Positions 8,186 through 15,348 are shown, numbered from the stretch's first letter. The stretch: DNA of 24,701 nt from Caldifarciminota bacterium (GCA_030671005.1 DAOVAN010000006.1:1-24701), one strand, 5' to 3'. Numbers and translations: made by a program. Notes: generated from the sequence alone by a model not told the origin.

Positions 8186-9069
8186 TACTATCGAATAGTA
8201 AGAATCCGATGACCAAGAATTCTGTTTGTGGCATTGGTAGTTTTGACGGCGTGCATCGCGGGCACCAAAAGATCGTAGACCACATGAAACAACTGGCCGG
8301 TGAAGAGAAGAAGGTGGGGATCCTCACTTTCGACCCACTGCCCTTTTTTATATTGAAGAAAGCACCCATCTGTTGTCTGACACCAAAAAGGGAAAAGGAG
8401 AGGATATTCGAAGAACTCGGCGTTGATTTCATTTACTACTTCAAATTCACCAAGGAACTAGCCCAATCCACGGCTAGCCAATTCGTGAAATCCATTGCCG
8501 AGAAAATCGAGCCCTCGATTGTCGTGGTCGGGGAGAATTTCCACTTCGGCAAGAATCGACAAGGCACCGCAGAAACATTGAGAACAATCACCCCGAACGT
8601 GTTCGGGGTACAAATAATGGACAGGGTTTCTGATGAAGGGACGATATCTAGTACTAGAATCCGGGAGCTATTGCTCCTCGGTAATGTGAGGGCGGCAAAT
8701 CACCTACTGGGACGTGAATATTCTTTCCGGGGTGAAGTCATCAAGGGAAAGGGTAAGGGACAAAAAATTGGCTTCCCGACCATTAACCTGCACGTGACGG
8801 GAAACAAACTCATGCCGCTTGATGGCGTATATAAGGTGAAGGTGATACTCCAAACCAAAGAGCTATTGGGTGCCCTATTCTGCCGACACGACCTCATTGA
8901 AATATATATCATTAACTTCTCAGGCGATCTTTATGCCAAAGAAGTGTTCGTCAAATTTATTGAGCGCATCCGTGGCATAGAACACTTCACCGATGATGAG
9001 GCACTCAAGGCAGCCATAGCTAGTGATGTCAAGAAAATCATAGCATGCGCTGAGAATCCCCACGCTTAA
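8179..9069 (+). CDS. ribF: Bifunctional riboflavin kinase / FAD synthetase
   Basis: RibF phosphorylates riboflavin to FMN and adenylylates FMN to FAD. The N-terminal nucleotidyltransferase domain shows GIGSFDGVHRGHQKI near residues 18-32, VVVGENFHFGKNRQG and the ISSTRIRELL motif. The flavokinase domain starts near 180, with KGKGKGQKIGFPTINL and LDGVYKVKV, and ends with NFSGDLYAKEVFV and the IRGIEHF-type helix. The usual NIGxRPT loop between these is replaced by a shorter GALFCRHDLIEIYI segment. Total length is 296 aa, slightly under the usual 305-315. The first ATG overlaps truB by 7 nt. A second ATG at residue 11 is also possible. It is the last gene of the operon. Confidence 0.92.
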   Translation: MLVLSNSKNPMTKNSVCGIGSFDGVHRGHQKIVDHMKQLAGEEKKVGILTFDPLPFFILKKAPICCLTPKREKERIFEELGVDFIYYFKFTKELAQSTASQFVKSIAEKIEPSIVVVGENFHFGKNRQGTAETLRTITPNVFGVQIMDRVSDEGTISSTRIRELLLLGNVRAANHLLGREYSFRGEVIKGKGKGQKIGFPTINLHVTGNKLMPLDGVYKVKVILQTKELLGALFCRHDLIEIYIINFSGDLYAKEVFVKFIERIRGIEHFTDDEALKAAIASDVKKIIACAENPHA

Positions 9070-9070
9070 G

Positions 9071-9111
9071 TTTTTTTGTAGCACCGGTTTACTCTGAGTG
9101 CCACAAAAAAA
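9071..9111. terminator. T7/A7 stem-loop after ribF, possibly a two-way terminator
   Basis: Seven T plus GTAGCAC (9071-9084) pairs with GTGCCAC plus seven A (9098-9111) with one mismatch and a 13-nt loop. It starts directly after the ribF stop. The lower stem is pure A-T and the upper stem is short, so it is a weaker intrinsic terminator than its minus-strand neighbour. It shares its A-tract with that terminator. Confidence 0.5.
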
Positions 9112-9132
9112 GGCGGGCATTAAACCCGCCTT
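9105..9132 (-). terminator. Rho-independent terminator of the Spy-like gene
   Basis: On the minus strand AAGGCGGG (9132-9125) pairs with CCCGCCTT (9117-9110) around a 7-nt loop and runs into a T7 tract (9111-9105). It lies 30 nt after the stop of the 9163-9696 gene. This is a textbook intrinsic terminator. Confidence 0.9.
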
Positions 9133-9162
9133 GACACAATAGAAAATTCCCAACTAAACGAA

Positions 9163-9696
9163 TTACTCTTTTTCGTGCTTTTCGCAGGGTGTATGAACTT
9201 CACCCTCACCCTTGCATCCCCCACAATATTTCTTGATGATCTTAACGCGGTGCTCGCAGCAGCCTTCCATTACATCAAATTTCATGCCCTTGTGCATCTG
9301 TTTCGACATCTCCGCCCTTTGCTCAGGTGTCAACACGCCATGGATCTTCAAGTGCTGATCAACTCTTGCCTGCTTTATCTTCAATTCCAGAGCATGGATA
9401 TCTTTAACCAGTGTCATGATTCCATCGCGATCCGGTGTTTCAAGCTTCATCTCCTTTTCCAAATCGAGCCGCTTCAGTTCAATATCAGATTTCACAGGAA
9501 TGACTCCCTTTTCCGTCTCCATCTTTATTGCATCGATCTTCTCGGTCTGCTCCGCGGTCAAGTCAAGCATCTCCAGTCCATGCTTCATACCTGAATGCAT
9601 ATGCTTCTCGGCAGTACACGGCGCGGCCATTTCTTGTGCAAATCCTGCCGTAATCGTGAATATTAACGCTAATGCAACCAATGGTAATGTCCTCAT
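9163..9696 (-). CDS. Spy/CpxP-like periplasmic protein with Cys/His-rich tail
   Basis: The 177-aa product begins with a signal peptide (MRTLPLVALALIFTITAGFA, cleavage likely before QE at 21). The mature part is mostly helical and holds two LTxxQ motifs, LTAEQ at 46-50 and LTPEQ at 122-126. These define the Spy/CpxP/ZraP group of periplasmic chaperones and metal-stress proteins. A Met/His stretch (KHMHSGMKHG) lies near the N-terminus. The C-terminal tail has CC at 146-147, CGGC at 158-161, a further Cys at 171 and several His, which suggests metal binding (inference). An excellent GAAGGAGG site precedes the ATG. The gene follows lpxB by 29 nt and ends at a strong terminator. Confidence 0.8.
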   Translation of the reverse strand: MRTLPLVALALIFTITAGFAQEMAAPCTAEKHMHSGMKHGLEMLDLTAEQTEKIDAIKMETEKGVIPVKSDIELKRLDLEKEMKLETPDRDGIMTLVKDIHALELKIKQARVDQHLKIHGVLTPEQRAEMSKQMHKGMKFDVMEGCCEHRVKIIKKYCGGCKGEGEVHTPCEKHEKE

Positions 9697-9725
9697 TGGA
9701 CCTCCTTCATAGGTATTTGACTCCC

Positions 9726-10757
9726 CTATGTGCCTCGAGGTTTATTCCTTCCTGACCTCATATGTTTGACTAGCATATCATACATGCTTTTCACCAGTTC
9801 TCTTCTATCGCACCCAACGTAACTAGGTGCAACCTTCCGACCAAAATAGATGTTGGCTAAGTTGTATTCACTGACCCTCAAGAATCTTCGGAATATATGA
9901 TAATCAACAACCGATGGCCGGCTGAAGAAAAGCTGAGGCACGTCCAGCAGCGCAGCCTCAAAGGTTGCCGTGCCCGAAGTAGTGACCAGCAGATCACAGT
10001 TTTTCATCGTCTGATATCGATTCTCACCGACGACACAGGCTCGACCCTGCACAGTCTTTTTCAAACCACGGGCTTGCCTCGGATCATGTGCTATCAAGCA
10101 AAACTCGGTACCCTGTAATTGTACACCCAGCATGCTCATCAATTCCATGATAACCGGCATGTTCCGCTCAATCTGCGACGGTCTTGAACCGGGCATGAAC
10201 CCGATCCTCTTTGTGTAGTCATTCCTTTTGTAGGCACTCAATTCACGTATTAGTGGATTACGGATCTGCACAGTTTCGATTCCTATACCCCTGTAGAATT
10301 TAGCCTCAAAAGGAAAAACCGTAATGACGACATCAACCCATTTCTTGATGAAGAATTTGCGAAACGTACCCCACGCCCAAATTTGGGGGGGCAGATAATA
10401 GTAAACCTTGATGCCCAGTTTCCTTGCATACCAGCATAACAGCAGGTTCATCCCTGGATATGCTACGGCAACGAATGTTCTCGGCTTCACACGATAAATG
10501 GTGCGGGCAATTTTCCTGTAAAAGGAATAATTATTGAACGCAGAACGCAAACCGTCCATCAATCCAAAAGCCATCAATTGCTCATTCTGGAACACGATGT
10601 CGGCACCGCTTTCTCGCATGCAATTACCACCCACTCCGAAAATCCTCATCTTGGGGAACCTTTCCTTCAATTCCCTAATGAGCAAACCAGCATACATATC
10701 ACCCGATGGTTCACCGGCACAGAAAAAGACCGGCGCCTCGAAGAGTATATGCTTCAT
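9726..10757 (-). CDS. lpxB: Lipid-A-disaccharide synthase, divergent
   Basis: LpxB joins UDP-2,3-diacylglucosamine and lipid X to make the lipid A disaccharide at the inner membrane. GEPSGD at residues 15-20, PPQIWAWG at 123-130, GFMPGSRPSQIERNMP and TTSGTATFEAAL are clear family motifs of this GT19 glycosyltransferase. The product is 343 aa, shorter than the usual 375-385. The segment that normally reads iDxPxFN reads VAVAYPGMN here, so the acidic residue is Ala at about 99. The call is firm at family level, but activity is uncertain. No other lpx gene is in the window. It lies 31 nt after the DUF2905 gene and probably shares its transcript. Confidence 0.88.
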   Translation of the reverse strand: MKHILFEAPVFFCAGEPSGDMYAGLLIRELKERFPKMRIFGVGGNCMRESGADIVFQNEQLMAFGLMDGLRSAFNNYSFYRKIARTIYRVKPRTFVAVAYPGMNLLLCWYARKLGIKVYYYLPPQIWAWGTFRKFFIKKWVDVVITVFPFEAKFYRGIGIETVQIRNPLIRELSAYKRNDYTKRIGFMPGSRPSQIERNMPVIMELMSMLGVQLQGTEFCLIAHDPRQARGLKKTVQGRACVVGENRYQTMKNCDLLVTTSGTATFEAALLDVPQLFFSRPSVVDYHIFRRFLRVSEYNLANIYFGRKVAPSYVGCDRRELVKSMYDMLVKHMRSGRNKPRGT

Positions 10758-10788
10758 TGGTAAAGGTTGTAGGCGGTGAATACCGCGG

Positions 10789-11001
10789 TTACCTGCGTAT
10801 TATGATATTCAGGACTATCGTTATGATAATGGACAACACTATGCTACTCACGATCGGGAAGTACAGCACAAAGTTATCTCGCTTGATTACGATATCGCCT
10901 GGCATTCTCAGTGCCGGGATCTTTGGAAACAGCATCAAAAGCACTCCCAGAATCACAAATACTACACCTGTGAGGATAAGAAATCGGGCGACGCCGTGCA
11001 T
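10789..11001 (-). CDS. DUF2905 family membrane protein
   Basis: This 70-aa protein has two hydrophobic helices, about residues 5-26 (FLILTGVVFVILGVLLML) and about 46-67. Between them lies FPKIPALRMPGDIVIKRDNF, in which the P(G)DI segment is typical of DUF2905, a family of small inner-membrane proteins of unknown function. The ATG at 11001 follows the stop of the FmdB-type gene by 6 nt. The TAA is 31 nt before lpxB. Co-transcription with these two genes is likely, and the context gives no firm functional hint. Confidence 0.82.
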   Translation of the reverse strand: MHGVARFLILTGVVFVILGVLLMLFPKIPALRMPGDIVIKRDNFVLYFPIVSSIVLSIIITIVLNIIIRR

Positions 11002-11007
11002 CGATGG

Positions 11008-11301
11008 TTATCTCTTGTTATTTTGCTTCTTGTGTTGCTCTTTCTTTGCCAACGGTTTTGGCTTTTCAACACTCTTCTGCAGTTGCTTACCTTTTTCCTC
11101 GCTTTTTGCTGGTAAGTTTGATTTTTTGTAATCGGTTACGTAAAACCCACTACCCTTGAATATTAAACCGATACCCCCGGATATTAGCCGGCGCAACTGC
11201 CCTTTGCATTTCGGGCATGTTGACAACGGTTTATCGGTTATCTTTTGGAATTCTTCGAATCGATACTGGCATTCTTTACATTCGTATTCGTACGTTGGCA
11301 T
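11008..11301 (-). CDS. FmdB-family zinc ribbon protein
   Basis: The 97-aa product starts MPTYEYECKECQYRFEEFQK, the standard opening of the FmdB regulatory-protein family (CxxC_CXXC_SSSS domain). Zinc ligands are C8, C11, C29 and C32 (CPKCKGQLRR). The GGIGLIFKGSGFYVTDYKK segment that follows is also typical. The C-terminal 35 residues are Lys/Glu-rich and low in complexity. FmdB was first described near formamidase genes, but these small proteins are widespread and their function is not settled. No clear ribosome site precedes the ATG. The gene lies 75 nt after groEL. Confidence 0.88.
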   Translation of the reverse strand: MPTYEYECKECQYRFEEFQKITDKPLSTCPKCKGQLRRLISGGIGLIFKGSGFYVTDYKKSNLPAKSEEKGKQLQKSVEKPKPLAKKEQHKKQNNKR

Positions 11302-11328
11302 TCTCGAATAGCAGGAGAGTTAGGGCCA

Positions 11329-11364
11329 GGAGGCTCGAATGCCTGCCTCCCAACCCCAACCTCC
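11329..11364 (-). other. G-rich segment and small stem-loop between groEL and fmdB
   Basis: On the minus strand the segment reads GGAGGTTGGGGTTGGGAGG (11364-11346), then forms a 6-bp stem GGAGGC/GCCTCC (11350-11345 with 11334-11329) around a 10-nt loop. The spaced G-runs could form a two-layer quadruplex. No T-run follows the stem, so it is not a classical terminator. Confidence 0.4.
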
Positions 11365-11376
11365 TATATTTTGTTC

Positions 11377-13002
11377 TTAGTACTCACCACCGTATCCGCC
11401 GGGCGGCCCCATCGGTGGCTTTTCCTCTTCAGGTTTTTCAACAACCACTGCCTCGGTCGTTACCATCAAGCTTGCAATACTCGCGGCATTTTGCAATGCC
11501 GTACGCGTGACCTTGGTCGGATCGATAATCCCGGCTACTACCATGTCCTCGAATTTCTCACTCATCACGTTGTACCCAATGCTCGCCTTTTCTTTCTTCA
11601 CTTGTTCAACGATAACCGAACCTTCCTTACCGGCGTTCTCGGCCAACTGGCGTGTCGGTTCTTCCATGGAGCGCTTCACGATCTGTACGCCGATCTGCTG
11701 GTCGCCCGGCAGCTTCATCTTTACGAGATCGGGCAATGCCCGAATCAAAGCTACCCCGCCACCCGGGACAATACCTTCCTCAACCGCCGCCCTCGTTGCA
11801 TGAAGCGCGTCCTCGACGCGTGCTTTCTTTTCCTTCATGGCCACTTCAGTTGCTGCGCCAACGTTCAAGACGGCAACACCACCAGCCAGTTTTGCCAAGC
11901 GTTCCTGTAACTTCTCTTTGTCGTAATCCGATGTCGTTTCATCAATCTCATTCTTTATCTGACCAATACGCGCCTTAATATCGTCTTTCTTCCCTGCACC
12001 CTCAATGATTGTAGTATTCTCTTTATCAATCGTAATCCGCTTTGCACGACCAAGATCAGATACCTGAATATTCTCCAGTTTGATACCAATATCCTCAGAG
12101 ACCAACTTGCCCCCGGTGAGCACGGCTATATCCTCAAGCATCGCTCGACGACGATCGCCATAACCTGGTGCCTTTACCGCCGCACAAGACAACGTTCCTC
12201 TGATCTTGTTGACGACCAGCGTAGCCAAGGCTTCACCATCGACCTCTTCGCAGAGGATCACAACGGGCCTACCTTTCTGCGCCACTTTCTCCAGCAGCGG
12301 CACCAAATCCTTCATCGCACTTATCTTCTTCTCGTACAGGAGAATGTAAACATCTTCGAGCACGCATTCCATTCGTTCGGGATTGGTAATGAAATAGGGT
12401 GAGAGATATCCGCGGTCAAACTGCATACCCTCGACAACATCAAGTGTCGTCTCCATACCCTTGGCTTCTTCAACCGTAATGACGCCATCCTTGCCGACTT
12501 TCTCCATGGCGTCGGCGATTAACTTGCCAATCGTCTCATCGTTATTGGCTGATATCGCGGCAACCTGGGCAATGTCGCTCGTACCCTTGACCGGCGTCGA
12601 TAGCTTTTGCAAATAATCGACAACAATCTCAACGGCCTTGTCAATCCCTTTCTTGACTTCCATGGCATTCGCGCCGGCCGTCACCGTCTTTAGGCCTTCG
12701 CGATAAATCGCTTCGGCAAGTATTGTGGCGGTTGTCGTACCATCACCGGCAACATCCGAAGTCTTGGATGCAACCTCCTTCACCATCTGGGCACCCATGT
12801 TTTCGAACCTATCTTCTAAATCGATCTCTTTTGCAACCGTGACACCATCCTTGGTAATGGTCGGCGCACCAAACTTCTTTTCCAGGATTACATTTCTTCC
12901 CTTTGGGCCAAGTGTGACCTTAACCGCATCTGAGAGTAGTTTGACACCCCTTAGTATTGATCGCCTTGCCTCTTCGTTAAATTTGATTTCTTTGGCTGCC
13001 AT
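11377..13002 (-). CDS. groEL: Chaperonin GroEL (Hsp60)
   Basis: GroEL is the 14-mer chaperonin that folds proteins with GroES in the cytoplasm. The 541-aa product shows LGPKGRNV at 31-38, the ATP-site motif GDGTTTAT at 86-93 and the EGIVPGGGVAL block in the second equatorial half. The C-terminus ends PPMGPPGGYGGEY in place of the GGM repeats common in proteobacteria, so the tail inside the cavity is aromatic and proline-rich. AAGGAGAC lies before the ATG. The gene follows groES by 14 nt in the same transcript. Confidence 0.98.
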   Translation of the reverse strand: MAAKEIKFNEEARRSILRGVKLLSDAVKVTLGPKGRNVILEKKFGAPTITKDGVTVAKEIDLEDRFENMGAQMVKEVASKTSDVAGDGTTTATILAEAIYREGLKTVTAGANAMEVKKGIDKAVEIVVDYLQKLSTPVKGTSDIAQVAAISANNDETIGKLIADAMEKVGKDGVITVEEAKGMETTLDVVEGMQFDRGYLSPYFITNPERMECVLEDVYILLYEKKISAMKDLVPLLEKVAQKGRPVVILCEEVDGEALATLVVNKIRGTLSCAAVKAPGYGDRRRAMLEDIAVLTGGKLVSEDIGIKLENIQVSDLGRAKRITIDKENTTIIEGAGKKDDIKARIGQIKNEIDETTSDYDKEKLQERLAKLAGGVAVLNVGAATEVAMKEKKARVEDALHATRAAVEEGIVPGGGVALIRALPDLVKMKLPGDQQIGVQIVKRSMEEPTRQLAENAGKEGSVIVEQVKKEKASIGYNVMSEKFEDMVVAGIIDPTKVTRTALQNAASIASLMVTTEAVVVEKPEEEKPPMGPPGGYGGEY

Positions 13003-13016
13003 TTTCTGTCTCCTTT

Positions 13017-13310
13017 TTATTTCGTCTTCTCAATGATACCTAAAATATCATCCTCGCGAATGATTAGGTACTCATGGTCTTCAATCTTCACTTCGGTTCC
13101 AGCGTATTTTCCGAAAAGAATCGTATCACCTTTCTTGACCTCAAGCGGAATCTGTTTACCTTTCTCATCCCTGCGTCCACCACCAACCGCAATCACTTTT
13201 CCCTGCTGAGGTTTCTCTTTAGCCGTATCCGGAATAATGATACCGCCTTTCTTCATTTCCTCTTCTATTCTTTCAACAAGAATATGGTCATAAAGTGGCC
13301 TTATTTTCAT
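13017..13310 (-). CDS. groES: Co-chaperonin GroES
   Basis: GroES is the heptameric lid of GroEL. The 97-aa sequence starts MKIRPLYDHILVERIEEE and carries the mobile loop (MKKGGIIIPDTAKEKPQQGKV), then VIAVGGGRRDEKG and GDTILFGKYAGTEVKIEDHEYLIIREDDILGII, all standard. AGGAGG precedes the ATG. Its start overlaps the stop of the upstream BCAM0308-type gene as ATGA, which couples the two translationally. No CIRCE inverted repeat (TTAGCACTC-N9-GAGTGCTAA) is seen upstream. Confidence 0.98.
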   Translation of the reverse strand: MKIRPLYDHILVERIEEEMKKGGIIIPDTAKEKPQQGKVIAVGGGRRDEKGKQIPLEVKKGDTILFGKYAGTEVKIEDHEYLIIREDDILGIIEKTK

Positions 13311-13813
13311 CTATCCTCCTTCTTTTCTCTATGCCAAAAGACCCTTGCCAATTTCTGTTCATCAGAGAATTGATATTCAACATCGCCACCATAGGCGTGA
13401 TAAAGCATACGCCCCAGGTGTACAGCTAAGTTCTCCGAAGTAGTCTCAATTCTGACACCCTTTTCATCCTCTATGATCCCCATAATCCGATCAAGAGGAT
13501 TATGCGCCAGAGTCTTCTTTTCCTCGTTTCTCAACATATTTACAATCTCTTCACGCCTCTGCTTGAAAAAATTCCCAGAAATACTGACAATGCCCATCAC
13601 ATAATGATCTTCCTCTTTGCGGCACGCAGGACACTTATGCTTCTGGACTGCTTCTTTCACATCGAAGTCAGGCATTCTCTGCCAGCGCCGGTACCGGTAA
13701 ACCAAACCGCAACGTGGACATACGGTTGGTTCTTTGTAGCTCTTCCTTATCAGGTAGGGATCCTCAAGGTGGGGCCTTAGTCCCCCTCTTATACCTCTTT
13801 GACCCTTAGGCAC
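13307..13813 (-). CDS. BCAM0308-type zinc protein (NMD-like)
   Basis: The 168-aa product has a basic N-terminus, then a zinc knuckle CPRCG (C32, C35) paired with CPAC (C61, C64), then a helical region and a C-terminal domain with IETTSENLAVHLGRMLYHAYGG. This matches the bacterial BCAM0308 family, sometimes annotated as an NMD protein affecting ribosome stability. The function is not proven. The start is GTG at 13813, with AGGAGAGG upstream. It is coupled to groES by an ATGA overlap and lies 36 nt after tRNA-Val. The operon suggests a role in proteostasis or ribosome stress (inference). Confidence 0.8.
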   Translation of the reverse strand: MPKGQRGIRGGLRPHLEDPYLIRKSYKEPTVCPRCGLVYRYRRWQRMPDFDVKEAVQKHKCPACRKEEDHYVMGIVSISGNFFKQRREEIVNMLRNEEKKTLAHNPLDRIMGIIEDEKGVRIETTSENLAVHLGRMLYHAYGGDVEYQFSDEQKLARVFWHREKKEDR

Positions 13814-13849
13814 ATTCCTCTCCTTTTATTACTATATCCTTACTGCGTA

Positions 13850-13923
13850 TGGGCGAAACCCGACTTGAACGGGTGACCTTCTCCTTGTAAGAGAGACGCT
13901 CTCACCAACTGAGCTATTCGCCC
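13850..13923 (-). tRNA. tRNA-Val (anticodon UAC)
   Basis: On the minus strand the gene folds as a normal cloverleaf. The acceptor stem is GGGCGAA with TTCGCCC, the D-arm is GCTCAGTTGGTGAGAGC, and the anticodon stem TCTCT/GGAGA encloses loop CTTACAA with anticodon TAC. A T-arm with ACCCG-TTCAAGT-CGGGT follows. The discriminator base is A at 13850. The 3' CCA is not encoded (TAC follows). Length is 74 nt. It has its own promoter and is the first element of the chaperone operon. Confidence 0.96.
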
Positions 13924-13934
13924 TTTAGACACAT

Positions 13935-13962
13935 ATTATAGCCGAAAGTTTAGTTTTGTCAA
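13935..13962 (-). promoter_or_regulatory. Promoter of tRNA-Val and probably the groESL operon
   Basis: On the minus strand TTGACA (13962-13957), a 16-nt spacer and TATAAT (13940-13935) form a consensus promoter. The -10 ends 11 nt before the mature 5' end of the tRNA. No terminator separates the tRNA from the protein genes, so this is the only clear promoter for the chaperone operon in the window. Confidence 0.85.
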
Positions 13963-14148
13963 GAAATCAGAGCAAGAGCCGGAAATCCTACTCGCTCAGG
14001 TCGGTATTTGGGTAAAATGCTGCCCAGGCAAGCCAGCAGGCTTTGAATGAGACGGGAGCACTCAGGAATTGGGCATCACGCGATCCAGCACCAGCTCAAC
14101 CGAGAATATCCCATTTGCTGTCGTTCGTCATCTTTCATTATGAGTTAA
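13963..14148. other. Unassigned intergenic stretch after transaldolase
   Basis: No gene could be assigned in the 186 nt between the tal stop and the tRNA-Val promoter. The base composition looks like coding DNA. On the minus strand one frame stays open for 36 codons, from a stop at 14098-14096 to the TAG at 13990-13988, but it has no start codon with a ribosome site. It may be a decayed gene end or an untranslated region. No terminator hairpin was recognised after tal. Confidence 0.4.
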
Positions 14149-15273
14149 TCACAATTTGCTGGCCTTCTCTTCGATCGACCGCAATAAAGAGTCGAACGAT
14201 TTCTCAAAAGCCACTACGCCATCCTCCAGCAGCTTTTGGCAGACCTTATCTATGCTTATTCCATATTTCTGTAACCGGTTGATAGTCTCGTGAGCGCGTT
14301 GCATATCACCCGGCAATGCCTCATTCACTACACCATGATCTAGGAAAGCACGCAACGCCGGTTCGGGAATTGTATTGACGGTGTTCTTACCAATGAGTTC
14401 CGTGACATACTTGGTATCACTATATGCAGGATTCTTAGTGCTAGTCGAACCCCAGAGCAATCTCTGGACATTGCCTCCCTTTTCCTGCACACCCTTGAAC
14501 TTCTCACCCGAGAATATCTCTTTGTATTTGTTGAATATTATCGCTGAATTTGCGCCTGCTGTCTTACCTTGAAGGCCCTGAAGCTCTTCTCTGGCATCTG
14601 CATCAGATTCCTTTTTCAACCGTTCATCGATGAGCTTGTCAGTCAGAGTATCGACGCGACTCACGAAAACACTGGCAACCGACCTTACGCGGCGTGCGTC
14701 GCCGCCCCGGCTCAGTAAATTATGGATCCCTTGCAGATACGCCTCGGCTGTACTGACATATTGCTTTAGAGAAAAAATGAGCGTCACGTTGATGTTGATA
14801 CCTTCGGTCAATAAGGCAGCGATCGCCGGAAACCCGGCATCGGTTGATGGCACCTTGAACATGACATTGGGTCGACCCACCTTCTCATGTAGCCTTTTGC
14901 CTTCGGCTATTGTCTGGTCTGTGCTGTGGGCGAGTTTGGGGTTGATCTCGAGACTCACATAACCATCTGAACCACCCGTCGCTTCATATGTCGGTATGAA
15001 GGCATCAGCCGCATCCTGAATATCTTTTACGGTAATATCATCATAGATCTCAAACGTGGTCTTGTTGGCCGCCCTCAACTGTAGTATGTTTGCATCATAG
15101 TCTTCACTCTTGCTAACTGCCTTATCAAATATTGTCGGATTCGAAGTCATACCACTCACGCCTTGCTCGATCAGCTGTTTCAGTTGTCCCGTATCGAGTA
15201 GTGAACGGCTTATGTAATCTAACCAAACACTCTGACCATAATCATTCAGTTGTTGAATACTTGTCTTTGCCAC
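14149..15273 (-). CDS. tal: Transaldolase
   Basis: Transaldolase moves a three-carbon dihydroxyacetone unit between sugar phosphates in the pentose phosphate pathway. The 374-aa product belongs to the longer bacterial type found in actinobacteria and cyanobacteria. VSGMTSNPTIFDKAV at 39-53 is the family opening strand, and NVMFKVPST at 136-144 contains the Schiff-base Lys140. GININVTLIFSLKQY and VASVFVSRVDTLTD follow in order. The start is GTG at 15273, preceded by GGAGG. In some bacteria this type is fused to glucose-6-phosphate isomerase. Here a stop follows the transaldolase part and no isomerase is seen. The gene follows the DUF1622 gene by 75 nt. Confidence 0.95.
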   Translation of the reverse strand: MAKTSIQQLNDYGQSVWLDYISRSLLDTGQLKQLIEQGVSGMTSNPTIFDKAVSKSEDYDANILQLRAANKTTFEIYDDITVKDIQDAADAFIPTYEATGGSDGYVSLEINPKLAHSTDQTIAEGKRLHEKVGRPNVMFKVPSTDAGFPAIAALLTEGININVTLIFSLKQYVSTAEAYLQGIHNLLSRGGDARRVRSVASVFVSRVDTLTDKLIDERLKKESDADAREELQGLQGKTAGANSAIIFNKYKEIFSGEKFKGVQEKGGNVQRLLWGSTSTKNPAYSDTKYVTELIGKNTVNTIPEPALRAFLDHGVVNEALPGDMQRAHETINRLQKYGISIDKVCQKLLEDGVVAFEKSFDSLLRSIEEKASKL

Positions 15274-15348
15274 ACTGCCTCCTGTTCTTACCGAATGTCA
15301 TATATTTTTTCGCTACGATACTCGAAACGGACAATCGGATAACTGACC

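Noticed and set aside
9175..9594. Plus-strand frame opposite the Spy-like gene
   Set aside because: The minus-strand gene has a signal peptide, LTxxQ motifs, ribosome site and terminator. The opposite frame is a shadow.
11245..11910. 221-codon plus-strand frame opposite groEL and fmdB
   Set aside because: It is antisense to two recognised genes, with low-complexity composition typical of shadow frames.
13811..13849. Second promoter between tRNA-Val and the BCAM0308-type gene
   Set aside because: TATAGT is present on the minus strand, but at 16-17 nt upstream the sequence is TTTCGC-like inside the tRNA. That is too weak to annotate.
14047..14148. Possible eroded integrase helix on the plus strand (ATG at 14047)
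   Set aside because: The short frame faintly resembles a transposase DNA-binding helix, but the match is a few residues only and no terminal repeats or other transposase parts are nearby.
14043..14282. Plus-strand reading frame across the tal 3' end
   Set aside because: It starts at TTG without a ribosome site, overlaps a certain gene on the other strand, and shows no family features.
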